A stretch of 6,021 nucleotides of DNA. Origin: Balneolales bacterium (lineage in GTDB: Bacteria > Bacteroidota > Rhodothermia > Balneolales > Natronogracilivirgulaceae). Numbering within the stretch: position 1 is the first letter of the stretch; every line of letters begins with the position of its first letter. Shown one piece after another: positions 1-5,713 of this stretch. Both the position numbers and the translations under genes were made by a program. Under the pieces are notes generated by a model. The model saw nothing but the letters and a program-made list of their open reading frames with translations, searched no databases and was not told where the DNA came from. Where the stretch lies: NCBI GenBank assembly GCA_007127695.1, contig SKYW01000092.1, positions 1-6,021 on the forward strand, written 5' to 3'.

Positions 1-821
1 CGGCTCATGCCCTCGTTTCGGAAGTCCTTGGCAAACTCGAACACGCCCTCGAATCCGCCGATGATGAGCCGCTTGAGGTAGAGCTCGTTGGCGATGCGCA
101 GATAGAGTTTCATGTCCAGCGTGTTGTGGTGCGTCTCGAACGGACGTGCCGCCGCCCCGCCGTAAATGGGCTGGAGGATGGGGGTTTCGACCTCAAGGTA
201 CCCCATGCCGGTCATGTAGTCGCGCATGGACTGTATCATGCGGCTGCGCTTGACGAACACCTCGCGCACTTCGGGATTGACGACCAGGTCCAGGTAGCGC
301 TGGCGGTAGCGATGCTCCTTGTCGGCGAAAGCGTCATAAATCACCTTGTTGCCCTGCTCGTCCTCCACTTCCTTGGCTACCGGGAGCGGACGCAGTGTTT
401 TGGTGAGCAGTACGAACTCCTCGGCGTGGACCGTCAGTTCGCCGGTGCGGGTCGTGAACACGAATCCGCTCACCCCGACGATATCGCCCAGGTCGATCAG
501 TTTTTTGAACAGCGTATTGTAGGTCTCGGTGCCCACATCATCGCGACGGATATAGACCTGGATGGTGCCGGACTGGTCCTGCAGATTGAAAAAAGCCGCC
601 TTGCCCATGATGCGCCGGGTCATGACGCGTCCCGCCAGGCGCACCCGTTTCCGCTCCGCCTCCTCGCCTTCGAGCAGTTCCGGTTTCTGGCGGATCTCCT
701 CTGCGCGGTGGTCGGTCTCAAAATCGTAGGGATAGGGATCCAGGCCCATTCCGCGGATCTCTTCCAGTTTTTCGCGGCGAAAGCGAGCCTGTTCGGTCAG
801 GCTCAGTTCGGTTTCCTTCAT
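1..821 (-). CDS. lysS: Lysyl-tRNA synthetase, class II (N-terminal 273 residues; C-terminus beyond window)
   Basis: This enzyme charges tRNA-Lys with lysine in the cytoplasm using ATP. The ATG lies at 821-819 and the frame stays open to the left edge, giving 273 of roughly 500 residues expected for the family. Residues about 58-145 form the N-terminal OB-fold that binds the anticodon, including [18 protein letters not shown] (73-90). The class II catalytic domain follows, with RYRQRYLDL (171-179), motif 1 around 199-215 ending in [18 protein letters not shown] (221-233), [13 protein letters not shown] (240-252) and the start of motif 2, FRNEG (267-271). This layout is diagnostic of class II LysS. 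No Shine-Dalgarno sequence precedes the ATG. The gene is divergent from the phosphopantetheinyl transferase, and its leader contains the inverted repeat at 872-925. Motif 3 is outside the window, so completeness cannot be judged. Confidence 0.97.
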   Translation of the reverse strand, partial: MKETELSLTEQARFRREKLEEIRGMGLDPYPYDFETDHRAEEIRQKPELLEGEEAERKRVRLAGRVMTRRIMGKAAFFNLQDQSGTIQVYIRRDDVGTETYNTLFKKLIDLGDIVGVSGFVFTTRTGELTVHAEEFVLLTKTLRPLPVAKEVEDEQGNKVIYDAFADKEHRYRQRYLDLVVNPEVREVFVKRSRMIQSMRDYMTGMGYLEVETPILQPIYGGAAARPFETHHNTLDMKLYLRIANELYLKRLIIGGFEGVFEFAKDFRNEGMS

Positions 822-871
822 GTGCAATTGGCGGTTGTTTTGTAATGCGTATGGTATGTGATTTGTTTTGC

Positions 872-925
872 CCAATCCGGCGCACCCAATCCAGCGGTGC
901 TGCTGCAGGCCGCTGACCGGATTGG
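872..925. repeat. Inverted repeat with two competing left arms in the lysS/PPTase divergent intergenic region
   Basis: CCAATCCGG at 872-880 is a perfect 9-bp inverted match to CCGGATTGG at 917-925. A second copy of the left arm, CCAATCC at 886-892, can pair with the same right arm (919-925). It can also stack on an inner stem, AGCGG 893-897 with CCGCT 910-914, leaving 915-918 unpaired. The two outer pairings exclude each other. The element lies in the 233-nt region upstream of both lysS and the phosphopantetheinyl transferase, so it could be an operator dyad or a leader structure. The rest of that region (822-871, 926-1054) shows no gene and no convincing promoter. TAAAAT at 991-996 is a weak -10 candidate for the rightward gene. 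Function is unproven. Confidence 0.5.
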
Positions 926-1042
926 CGCAGTGAAATGCGGGATGCGGAAACACGCTGATTTCCCCGGCAATCCACTTTTCAGACAATCGCTAAAATTACG
1001 GAATTGAACAGAAAGTTATCGGGATTAATTCGCACCGACCCG

Positions 1043-1052
1043 CACCCGGGTG
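1043..1052. repeat. 10-bp perfect palindrome just before the preferred PPTase start
   Basis: CACCCGGGTG is perfectly self-complementary and ends 2 nt before the ATG at 1055. Its GGGTG half is the only purine-rich stretch near this start. The site could affect initiation or bind a dimeric regulator, but it may also be chance. If translation starts instead at the upstream TTG (1004), it is simply coding sequence. Confidence 0.3.
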
Positions 1053-1054
1053 AC

Positions 1055-1720
1055 ATGCTGACCTCAGTTTTCGTATATTCCACGATGGAACAGGAACCCG
1101 CCAGGAAGAACCGAGGTGCATCATTGCAATGGATGGTGAATACATACGCCCCCGTATCTTTTCCGGATGGATGCCGGCTGATGGCCGATGACCGCCGGAA
1201 GGAGGATGCCGTCCTGCCGATGCTGAAAGAGCTGGCGGTTCGCCAGGGACTGGATGGCGACCTTTTTGAACTCCGGAAACATGAGACGGGCAAACCGTAT
1301 GGCGTGATCGGCGATCGCACCATCGGTGTCAGTATTTCGCATTGCCGCAGTATGCTGCTGTGTGGTTTGCACGCCGGCGGTGAGATCGGCATCGATGTGG
1401 AACCGGATGAACGCCGGGTGCATCCGCGTCTTCTCGAACGCATCTGCCATCCCGAAGAGCAATCCGGGCTACCTGACGATTTGTGCTGCATCCGCATGTG
1501 GACCATCAAGGAGGCCGCGCTGAAATACATGGGCACCGGTTTGAGGATGGCGATGAACAAGATCCGGTTGGATATGACGGGCGAACACCAGTTCACGGCA
1601 ATCATGGAACCAGGTAACATTGCCATTTCCTCGTTCCCGTTCCGGAATCACTGGATTGCGGTGGCCACTGGTACCAGCGGGGCGTACCGGGACGGACAAG
1701 AACCATCCACCAGGGCATAA
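1055..1720 (+). CDS. 4'-phosphopantetheinyl transferase, Sfp/EntD superfamily
   Basis: The enzyme transfers 4'-phosphopantetheine from coenzyme A to a conserved serine of acyl or peptidyl carrier proteins, turning apo- into holo-protein. From the ATG at 1055 the product has 221 residues, normal for an Sfp-type enzyme (about 220-240). Visible motifs are GKPYG (79-83), SISHC (93-97), IGIDVEP (111-117) and WTIKEAALKYMGTGL (149-163). D114, E116 and E153 match the Mg-binding triad of Sfp, and K152 lies in the W-x-x-K-E motif. The open frame extends to a TTG at 1004. I prefer 1055 because GKP then falls about 79 residues from the start, close to Sfp, and MLTSVFVYS looks like the first beta strand; ATGs at 1085 and 1133 are also possible. 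No carrier-protein or synthase gene is visible nearby, so the substrate is unknown. The last six codons lie in a 20-bp tandem repeat. First gene of a likely five-gene plus-strand cluster. Confidence 0.9.
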   Translation: MLTSVFVYSTMEQEPARKNRGASLQWMVNTYAPVSFPDGCRLMADDRRKEDAVLPMLKELAVRQGLDGDLFELRKHETGKPYGVIGDRTIGVSISHCRSMLLCGLHAGGEIGIDVEPDERRVHPRLLERICHPEEQSGLPDDLCCIRMWTIKEAALKYMGTGLRMAMNKIRLDMTGEHQFTAIMEPGNIAISSFPFRNHWIAVATGTSGAYRDGQEPSTRA

Positions 1721-1760
1721 TCACATCCACCAGAGCATGACTTAAGCAACCAGGGGATAA
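1701..1760. repeat. Three degenerate 20-bp tandem repeats, each ending in a stop codon
   Basis: The units are 1701-1720, 1721-1740 and 1741-1760, with no gap. Units 1 and 2 match at 15 of 20 positions, and units 1 and 3 at 13 of 20. The shared core is roughly ATCCACCAGGGCATAA. Each unit ends in a stop codon: TAA at 1718-1720 (the real PPTase stop), TGA at 1738-1740 and TAA at 1758-1760. Because 20 is not a multiple of three, these fall in all three frames. Unit 1 encodes the last PPTase residues, EPSTRA plus stop. Unit 3 carries the AGGGG that precedes the next gene. Confidence 0.7.
1752..1756 (+). promoter_or_regulatory. Shine-Dalgarno-like AGGGG for the MEMO-like gene
   Basis: AGGGG lies 8 nt before the ATG at 1765, and it is one of the few recognisable ribosome binding sites in the window. 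It supports 1765 as the start. It is part of the third 20-bp repeat unit; the equivalent positions in unit 1 read AGGGC and in unit 2 AGAGC. Confidence 0.5.
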
Positions 1761-1764
1761 CCAA

Positions 1765-2535
1765 ATGATACAGGACGATCTGCACTGCAAACGCACATTG
1801 CCATTCAGCCGGGAGGAGCTGCTTGACAGGATCAACGCGCAGCCTTACGGCGGACAGGACGGTATCCGCATGATCTTCCTTCCACCAAGGCTGACTGAAC
1901 GGAATGTTGATGAATTCAGCTATATCTATCGGCAGATTCAGGATACAAGCTATGAGGTCGCCGTCATCGTGGAGCAGGACCAGTTTGACTCACACCGCAA
2001 ATTGCCGGTATTGCCGGGCAACACTGTGAAGACGGAATACGGCATTCTGCGCATGGAAGAGCGGCTTCGTGATGATTTTTGTGACGAAGAGGATGATTTT
2101 TTCATCCGCGACAAGACCGATTTCAGCCACCTTGGCTTCTTCGACCATGTCTCCTTGCTGCAGCTGGTGCAAAAGGATATTGCCGTTCTCGGTCTGCAGA
2201 TGCTGGAAGAATCACCGCCGCTGGTGCAGGAACTGACGTTTGTCCTGAAGGAAATCCTGCCGTTTAAAAATGCCCTGGCCATTTTTTGCTGTGAACTGCC
2301 GGGTCGATACCAGGAGATGTTTCAGAATCTCCAGCATGTGATCAGGGAAAACAATGATACCCGCTTGCTCAACCTGATCTACAGCGGTGAATCGCAGATC
2401 AAGGGTGCCGGTATATTTCTGGCAGGATTGAGGACTGCACGTGATCGGGAAAGGGAAATCCGCTTTTTCCGGGAACAGGCCACGAATCCGGAACAGAACC
2501 TGCTGGCGGCTCAGGCCGGTTTTCCTGACCGTTGA
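1765..2535 (+). CDS. Uncharacterised protein, possibly a diverged MEMO / AmmeMemoRadiSam-B-like protein
   Basis: A 256-residue soluble protein with no signal peptide or membrane segment, which I do not firmly recognise. Its layout faintly resembles the MEMO family. An EFSYIYRQI helix (50-58) is followed by a hydrophobic strand, EVAVIVE (64-70), then KTEYGILRMEERLRDDF (89-105), which sits where MEMO proteins have TPLG-x-VD. KDIAVLGLQML follows, and near the end an IKGAGIFLAGL segment sits where MEMO proteins have a Cys-Gly-containing helix. The histidine pair after the first strand and the later cysteine of MEMO metal sites are not evident, so if homologous it has probably lost that site. A strongly acidic stretch, DDFCDEEDD, lies at 103-111. 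No MEMO partner (AMMECR1 or the radical SAM protein) is adjacent. The start has an AGGGG 8 nt upstream. It follows the PPTase by 44 nt and precedes the DUF2520 gene by 60 nt. The gene is real with high confidence; its family is only a guess. Confidence 0.75.
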   Translation: MIQDDLHCKRTLPFSREELLDRINAQPYGGQDGIRMIFLPPRLTERNVDEFSYIYRQIQDTSYEVAVIVEQDQFDSHRKLPVLPGNTVKTEYGILRMEERLRDDFCDEEDDFFIRDKTDFSHLGFFDHVSLLQLVQKDIAVLGLQMLEESPPLVQELTFVLKEILPFKNALAIFCCELPGRYQEMFQNLQHVIRENNDTRLLNLIYSGESQIKGAGIFLAGLRTARDREREIRFFREQATNPEQNLLAAQAGFPDR

Positions 2536-2595
2536 TCGCCGATCGCCAGCCATATACTCCCGGTCTCACCAAACTACCCATTAACTCCGGATGCC

Positions 2596-3483
2596 ATGAC
2601 ACCTTTTGAGTCGAGCAGACAGCAATTCCCGCGCGGGTTCACCATTATTGGAACCGGCCGGCTCGGATCCTCGCTGGCCCTGCGGATGCACAACAAGGGA
2701 TATCAGATCCGGAGTCTGTACAACCGGTCGCTGGAATCCTGTGAGCGCATCGCCTCAGTTACGGAGACGGAAATATTCGGAACGTTTCCGGCCCGCCCTG
2801 CAGATCTCGGAGATGTGGTCTTTCTCTGCCTGCCGGATGATCAGATCGGTCCCTTTGCAAAAAAGATGGGCGTAGTGAAGGAAGGTCCGGCCTGGGTGCA
2901 CACTTCCGGTGCAACTCCGGCGGATGTCCTGCTGCCGCTGTCCCCGGACGGCTCGGGGATTGCTTCCATGCATCCGGTTCAGACGTTCACCATCAGGAAC
3001 CGCGAATCCGCCTTCAACCAGTGTTTTGTCACGCTTCAGGGCGATCCGGGGCTGTGTGTACCGCTGGAAAAGGTGATCCAGGCCATTGGAGGCAGGCCGC
3101 TGATGGTGGACAGCAGGCAAAAAACCGCAATTCACCTGGCAGCGGTCTATGTCTGCAATTACATGGCGCCGCTTTTTGCAGCTTCACAGGATCTGCTGGA
3201 TGATAATGGACTGGAAGTGCGGGCCCGCGACCTGTTTGGACCCATGGTCAGGCAAGCAATGGATGGGCTGCTCAGCCATTCACCGGCCGAAGTGCTCACC
3301 GGTCCGGTATTGCGTGGCGACACCGGTACCATCGACCGCCATCTGCAGGTGCTGGCAGACTCCCCGAAGTGGGAGCATCTGTACCGTGTTCTTGGCAAGG
3401 CGACGCTGGAACTGGCGCAAAGCCTGGAAAACAGAAACCATGCCGCCGATGATGAGATGATGAAAAGGTTTTCCGGTACCTGA
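2596..3483 (+). CDS. Rossmann-like / DUF2520 domain protein (putative NAD(P)-dependent oxidoreductase)
   Basis: A 295-residue protein with two domains. Residues about 14-125 form a Rossmann fold with the dinucleotide-binding loop G19-T-G21-R-L-G24 after a hydrophobic strand, an NRS segment (43-45) at the end of strand 2, and DVVFLCLPDD (73-82), as in 6-phosphogluconate dehydrogenase-like reductases. The second half matches the DUF2520 pattern: MHPVQTF (125-131), the helix K176-T-A-I-H-L-A-A with CNY at 187-189 (equivalent to the family's YHAAA...SN segment), and LTGPVLRGD (234-242) followed by DRHL. Length is normal for the family. Its substrate is unknown. The initiating ATG has no clear Shine-Dalgarno sequence, and an out-of-frame ATG lies 5 nt upstream. 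It is 60 nt after the MEMO-like gene and 27 nt before the MGMT-type gene, consistent with co-transcription. Confidence 0.9.
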   Translation: MTPFESSRQQFPRGFTIIGTGRLGSSLALRMHNKGYQIRSLYNRSLESCERIASVTETEIFGTFPARPADLGDVVFLCLPDDQIGPFAKKMGVVKEGPAWVHTSGATPADVLLPLSPDGSGIASMHPVQTFTIRNRESAFNQCFVTLQGDPGLCVPLEKVIQAIGGRPLMVDSRQKTAIHLAAVYVCNYMAPLFAASQDLLDDNGLEVRARDLFGPMVRQAMDGLLSHSPAEVLTGPVLRGDTGTIDRHLQVLADSPKWEHLYRVLGKATLELAQSLENRNHAADDEMMKRFSGT

Positions 3484-3510
3484 AGACATTAAAAATCCAC
3501 CAAATAGCTT

Positions 3511-3861
3511 ATGAGAAGTTCCGGCCGGACATCCGACGCAGCAGAGGAGCAAGATTTTTTTGAACGGGTCTATGACGTGATTGCCCGTATCCCGAAAGGA
3601 AAGGTGACCACTTACGGAGCCATTGCCAGGCACCTGGGTACAGGCGGAAGTGCGCGCATGGTGGGCTGGGCGCTCAACAAGACACTGGAAGGAGACCGGG
3701 CCATGCTGCCCTGTCACCGCGTTGTGAACCGCAACGGCGAACTTACAGGCAAGACCTGGTTCGGAGGAGATATTATGGAGCAGCTGCTGCGGTCGGAAGG
3801 TGTGACGTTCGATGAACAGGGCAGGGTGGATATGTCCGTCCATTTCTGGGAACCGCGGTAA
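3511..3861 (+). CDS. MGMT-family protein, DNA-binding domain only, with catalytic Cys retained
   Basis: A 116-residue protein consisting of the C-terminal domain of O6-alkylguanine-DNA alkyltransferase, without the N-terminal domain of Ada/Ogt/MGMT. FFERVYDVIARIPKGKVTTYGAIARHLG (16-43) is the winged-helix region. Y35 matches the active-site tyrosine, and R49 in SARMVGWALN matches the arginine finger that flips the base. LPCHRVVNRNGELTG (66-80) contains C68, the usual alkyl-acceptor position, encoded by TGT at 3712-3714. Short relatives (alkyltransferase-like proteins, COG3695 type) commonly have Trp or Ala there and only flag damage for nucleotide excision repair. This protein could therefore accept alkyl groups, though that is inferred. 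The end, DMSVHFWEPR, resembles the COG3695-type C-terminus. It lies 27 nt after the DUF2520 gene, with an AT-rich leader and no Shine-Dalgarno sequence. Confidence 0.9.
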   Translation: MRSSGRTSDAAEEQDFFERVYDVIARIPKGKVTTYGAIARHLGTGGSARMVGWALNKTLEGDRAMLPCHRVVNRNGELTGKTWFGGDIMEQLLRSEGVTFDEQGRVDMSVHFWEPR

Positions 3862-3918
3862 TCCGCCGGCACCTTTTCGATGTCCTGTTCGTTTATCTCC
3901 CTGAATGAATCTGCAACT

Positions 3919-4626
3919 ATGAAAAAAACAATATCCAAATCAAATGGCCGCAAGGCAGTATCCCGTACGGAAGGCCCGCGCGAGGGATCCCGTGCCGCAG
4001 AACCGCAGAAAGGATCATGGAACTGGAGGGAGACCAGCTATCCGGTGATGGAGCACTTTTACACAATCCAGGGAGAAGGGGCGCACAGCGGCCAGGCCGC
4101 CTATTTTATCAGGCTGGCGGGATGTGATGTGGGATGCTGGTGGTGTGACGTGAAAGAGAGCTGGGACGAGTCCATTCATCCGCGTGTCGACACCGCGGAT
4201 CTGGTACGCGCAGCCGCCGGTTCCGGTGCCGGTTTTGCCGTGATCACCGGAGGTGAGCCGCTGCTTCATGACCTGACGGCATTATGCCAGGGTCTGCATG
4301 AAGCCGGATTGCGCATCCATCTGGAAACAAGCGGATCCTCTCCGATGAGCGGTGATATCGACTGGGTCACGCTTTCCCCGAAACGCTTCAAGGAGCCACT
4401 GGATGAAATTTTTCCACTGGTGGATGAGCTCAAGGTAGTGGTGCTGACGCGCAAGGACCTCCAATACGCTGAAAAAAATGCGGTGCGGTGTCCGGACAAA
4501 ACCCGGAAAATGCTTCAGCCCGAGTGGGATACGCCGGAATCCATACCAATGATCGTGGATTACGTGAAAGCACACCCGGAATGGTCCATCAGCCTTCAGA
4601 CACATAAGTACCTGAATGTGCCCTGA
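3919..4626 (+). CDS. queE: 7-carboxy-7-deazaguanine synthase QueE (radical SAM)
   Basis: QueE converts 6-carboxy-tetrahydropterin to 7-carboxy-7-deazaguanine, using S-adenosylmethionine and a [4Fe-4S] cluster, on the route to preQ0 and queuosine. From the ATG at 3919 the product has 235 residues. Motifs are VMEHFYTIQGEGAHSGQAAYF (43-63), the cluster cysteines C69, C73 and C76 in GCDVGCWWCDVKESWD, VITGGEP (108-114), HLETSG (134-139), LSPKRFKEP (152-160) and a C-terminal LQTHKYLNVP. The C-x3-C-x2-C spacing is the usual radical SAM cluster motif. The start is uncertain: the frame is open to an ATG at 3880 (248 residues), and neither has a Shine-Dalgarno sequence. I prefer 3919 for its AAA-rich early codons. 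Either start leaves a basic, low-complexity N-terminal segment before the conserved YPVMEHFY. No preQ1 riboswitch is apparent, and queC, queD and queF are not in the window. Last gene of the plus-strand cluster. Confidence 0.95.
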   Translation: MKKTISKSNGRKAVSRTEGPREGSRAAEPQKGSWNWRETSYPVMEHFYTIQGEGAHSGQAAYFIRLAGCDVGCWWCDVKESWDESIHPRVDTADLVRAAAGSGAGFAVITGGEPLLHDLTALCQGLHEAGLRIHLETSGSSPMSGDIDWVTLSPKRFKEPLDEIFPLVDELKVVVLTRKDLQYAEKNAVRCPDKTRKMLQPEWDTPESIPMIVDYVKAHPEWSISLQTHKYLNVP

Positions 4627-4634
4627 GGCGGGCA

Positions 4635-4679
4635 TGCCGGTAACGCGGTAACGGAATCCGATCCGGCAGTTTTGTGTTT
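4635..4679 (+). terminator. Possible rho-independent terminator after queE
   Basis: TGCCGG (4635-4640) is complementary to CCGGCA (4663-4668), giving a 6-bp GC-rich stem. It is followed at once by the T-rich GTTTTGTGTTT (4669-4679). The 22-nt loop is long and the T-tract is interrupted by G, so this is a weak candidate. It points the right way only for the plus strand. No comparable hairpin is seen for purC. Its right arm is the first few bases of the 17-bp repeat array. Confidence 0.35.
4638..4653. repeat. Perfect 8-bp tandem duplication downstream of queE
   Basis: CGGTAACG occurs twice back to back (4638-4645 and 4646-4653). A 5-bp tandem copy, ATCCG, follows at 4656-4660 and 4661-4665 and leads into the 17-bp array. 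Together they suggest repeated local duplication in this gap. Confidence 0.6.
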
Positions 4680-4747
4680 GCGACAGTTTTGTGTTTATGG
4701 CAGCCTTGTGATTGCGTCAGTCTTGCATCTGCGGCAGCCTTGCGTCA
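4663..4747. repeat. Five degenerate 17-bp tandem repeats between queE and purC
   Basis: The units begin at 4663, 4680, 4697, 4714 and 4731, each exactly 17 bp with no gaps. The consensus is GCGGCAGTCTTGTGTTT. The bases G3, C5, A6, G7, T10, T11 and G12 are invariant in all five, giving a core G-n-CAG-yy-TTG. Units 1 and 2 are the closest pair (15 of 17). The array begins 36 nt after the queE stop and its last base abuts the purC stop codon (4748-4750, minus strand). Units are not palindromic and there are no spacers. Confidence 0.8.
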
Positions 4748-5713
4748 CTATTTTGAGAGCTTGTCGAGCAGCACGGCCAAATCGCGATTAAAATCAGCTG
4801 TTGGAACCGGGCGGAACGTCTCTCCGGTCAGCATTTCGTACAATTCGCGATAGCGTTCATAGATGGAAATACGCACATCATCGGGCAGGACCGGCAGTTT
4901 TTGGTCGAGCGTAGCATGGTGGCCGCTTTCGATAAGCCATTCCCGGAGGAACTCCTTGGAGAGTTGTTTCTGGGGTTCCCCGCGTTCGAGGCGCTCCTCG
5001 TATCCATCCGCGTAAAAATAACGGGAGGAATCGGCGGTGTGCACTTCGTCGATGAGCACCAGTTTGTCGCGGAAAAGGCCGAATTCGTACTTCGTGTCGA
5101 CCAGGATCAGGCCTTTCTTTTGCGCCACTTCCCATCCGCGCCGGTAAAGCTTCAGCGCGGTCTCGCGGATCTCGGTCCACACGGGCTCTGCAACGAGTCC
5201 GCCGGACAGGATTGCAGCCTCGGAGATGTCCTCGTCGTGTCCCTCCTTTGCTTTTGTAGTGGGGGTGAGGATGGGTTCGGGAAATGCCTCGTGCTGTCGC
5301 AGGCCGTCGGGCATTTGCTGTCCGCAAAGTTCGCGTCCGCCTTCCTTGTAGACCCGCCACGCGTGTCCGGTAAGGTATCCCCTGATGACCACTTCCACCG
5401 GAAGTGGCCGGCATTTCCGGGCAATGGTGATGTTGGGATGCGGGACATCGATGACATGATGCGTACAGAGGTCTTCGACATTGCGAAAGCCGTGCCAGGC
5501 CAGCTGGTTGAGCAGCTGTCCCTTGAACGGGATGGGCTCGTTGAAGATGTGGTCAAAGGCGGAGATTCGGTCGGTGGCGACGATGGCCATCCGGCCTTCA
5601 TCCAGATAGTAGATATCGCGCACCTTGCCCCTGTAATCCGCGGAGCGTCCCGGCGGCATTGTTTCGGTAATGCAATGCGCAAGCAGTTGCGTGTGGTCGG
5701 CCTTGGAATTCAC
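4748..5713 (-). CDS. purC: Phosphoribosylaminoimidazole-succinocarboxamide (SAICAR) synthase
   Basis: PurC joins CAIR and L-aspartate using ATP to form SAICAR, a late step of de novo purine synthesis in the cytoplasm. The 321-residue product is the long form, similar to yeast Ade1 and Bacteroidota enzymes, unlike the roughly 240-residue enterobacterial form. Motifs are GKVRD (29-33), ATDRISAFD (46-54), IPFKGQLLNQL (61-71), VEVVIRGYLTGHAW (106-119), PILTPTTKAKEGHDEDIS (147-164), GLILVDTKYEFGL (201-213) and LIDEVHTADSSRYFY (220-234). A C-terminal QKQLSKEFLREWL segment is typical of the long form. The start is GTG at 5713-5711, overlapping the lacI-family stop as GTGA. That junction favours GTG over the in-frame ATG at 5659, which would leave only about 10 residues before GKVRD. 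The stop is TAG, directly beside the 17-bp repeat array. It is convergent with queE. Confidence 0.97.
   Translation of the reverse strand: MNSKADHTQLLAHCITETMPPGRSADYRGKVRDIYYLDEGRMAIVATDRISAFDHIFNEPIPFKGQLLNQLAWHGFRNVEDLCTHHVIDVPHPNITIARKCRPLPVEVVIRGYLTGHAWRVYKEGGRELCGQQMPDGLRQHEAFPEPILTPTTKAKEGHDEDISEAAILSGGLVAEPVWTEIRETALKLYRRGWEVAQKKGLILVDTKYEFGLFRDKLVLIDEVHTADSSRYFYADGYEERLERGEPQKQLSKEFLREWLIESGHHATLDQKLPVLPDDVRISIYERYRELYEMLTGETFRPVPTADFNRDLAVLLDKLSK

Noticed and set aside
126..845. Long plus-strand open frame of 239 codons
   Set aside because: It lies wholly antisense to lysS, which has clear synthetase motifs. Its translation shows no recognisable domain.
822..1003. Lysine riboswitch or T-box leader upstream of lysS
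   Set aside because: I see none of the conserved elements of either. The region has only simple inverted repeats, and T-boxes are not expected in the suggested lineage.
979..1626. Minus-strand open frame of 215 codons
   Set aside because: It is antisense to the phosphopantetheinyl transferase, whose metal-binding and W-x-x-K-E motifs identify the true frame.
3280..3843. Minus-strand open frame of 187 codons
   Set aside because: It spans the antisense of two well-supported genes (DUF2520 and MGMT-type) and has no domain signal.
4017..4050. ATG at 4017 preceded by a purine-rich AGAAAGG, as a possible queE start
   Set aside because: It is out of frame with the conserved QueE sequence and reads into unrelated residues, so it is a chance match.
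4663..4747. CRISPR array
   Set aside because: The 17-bp units are directly adjacent with no spacers and are degenerate, and no cas genes are near.
4878..5414. Second minus-strand frame of 178 codons inside purC
   Set aside because: It is an arginine-rich alternative frame of purC, a GC-content shadow.
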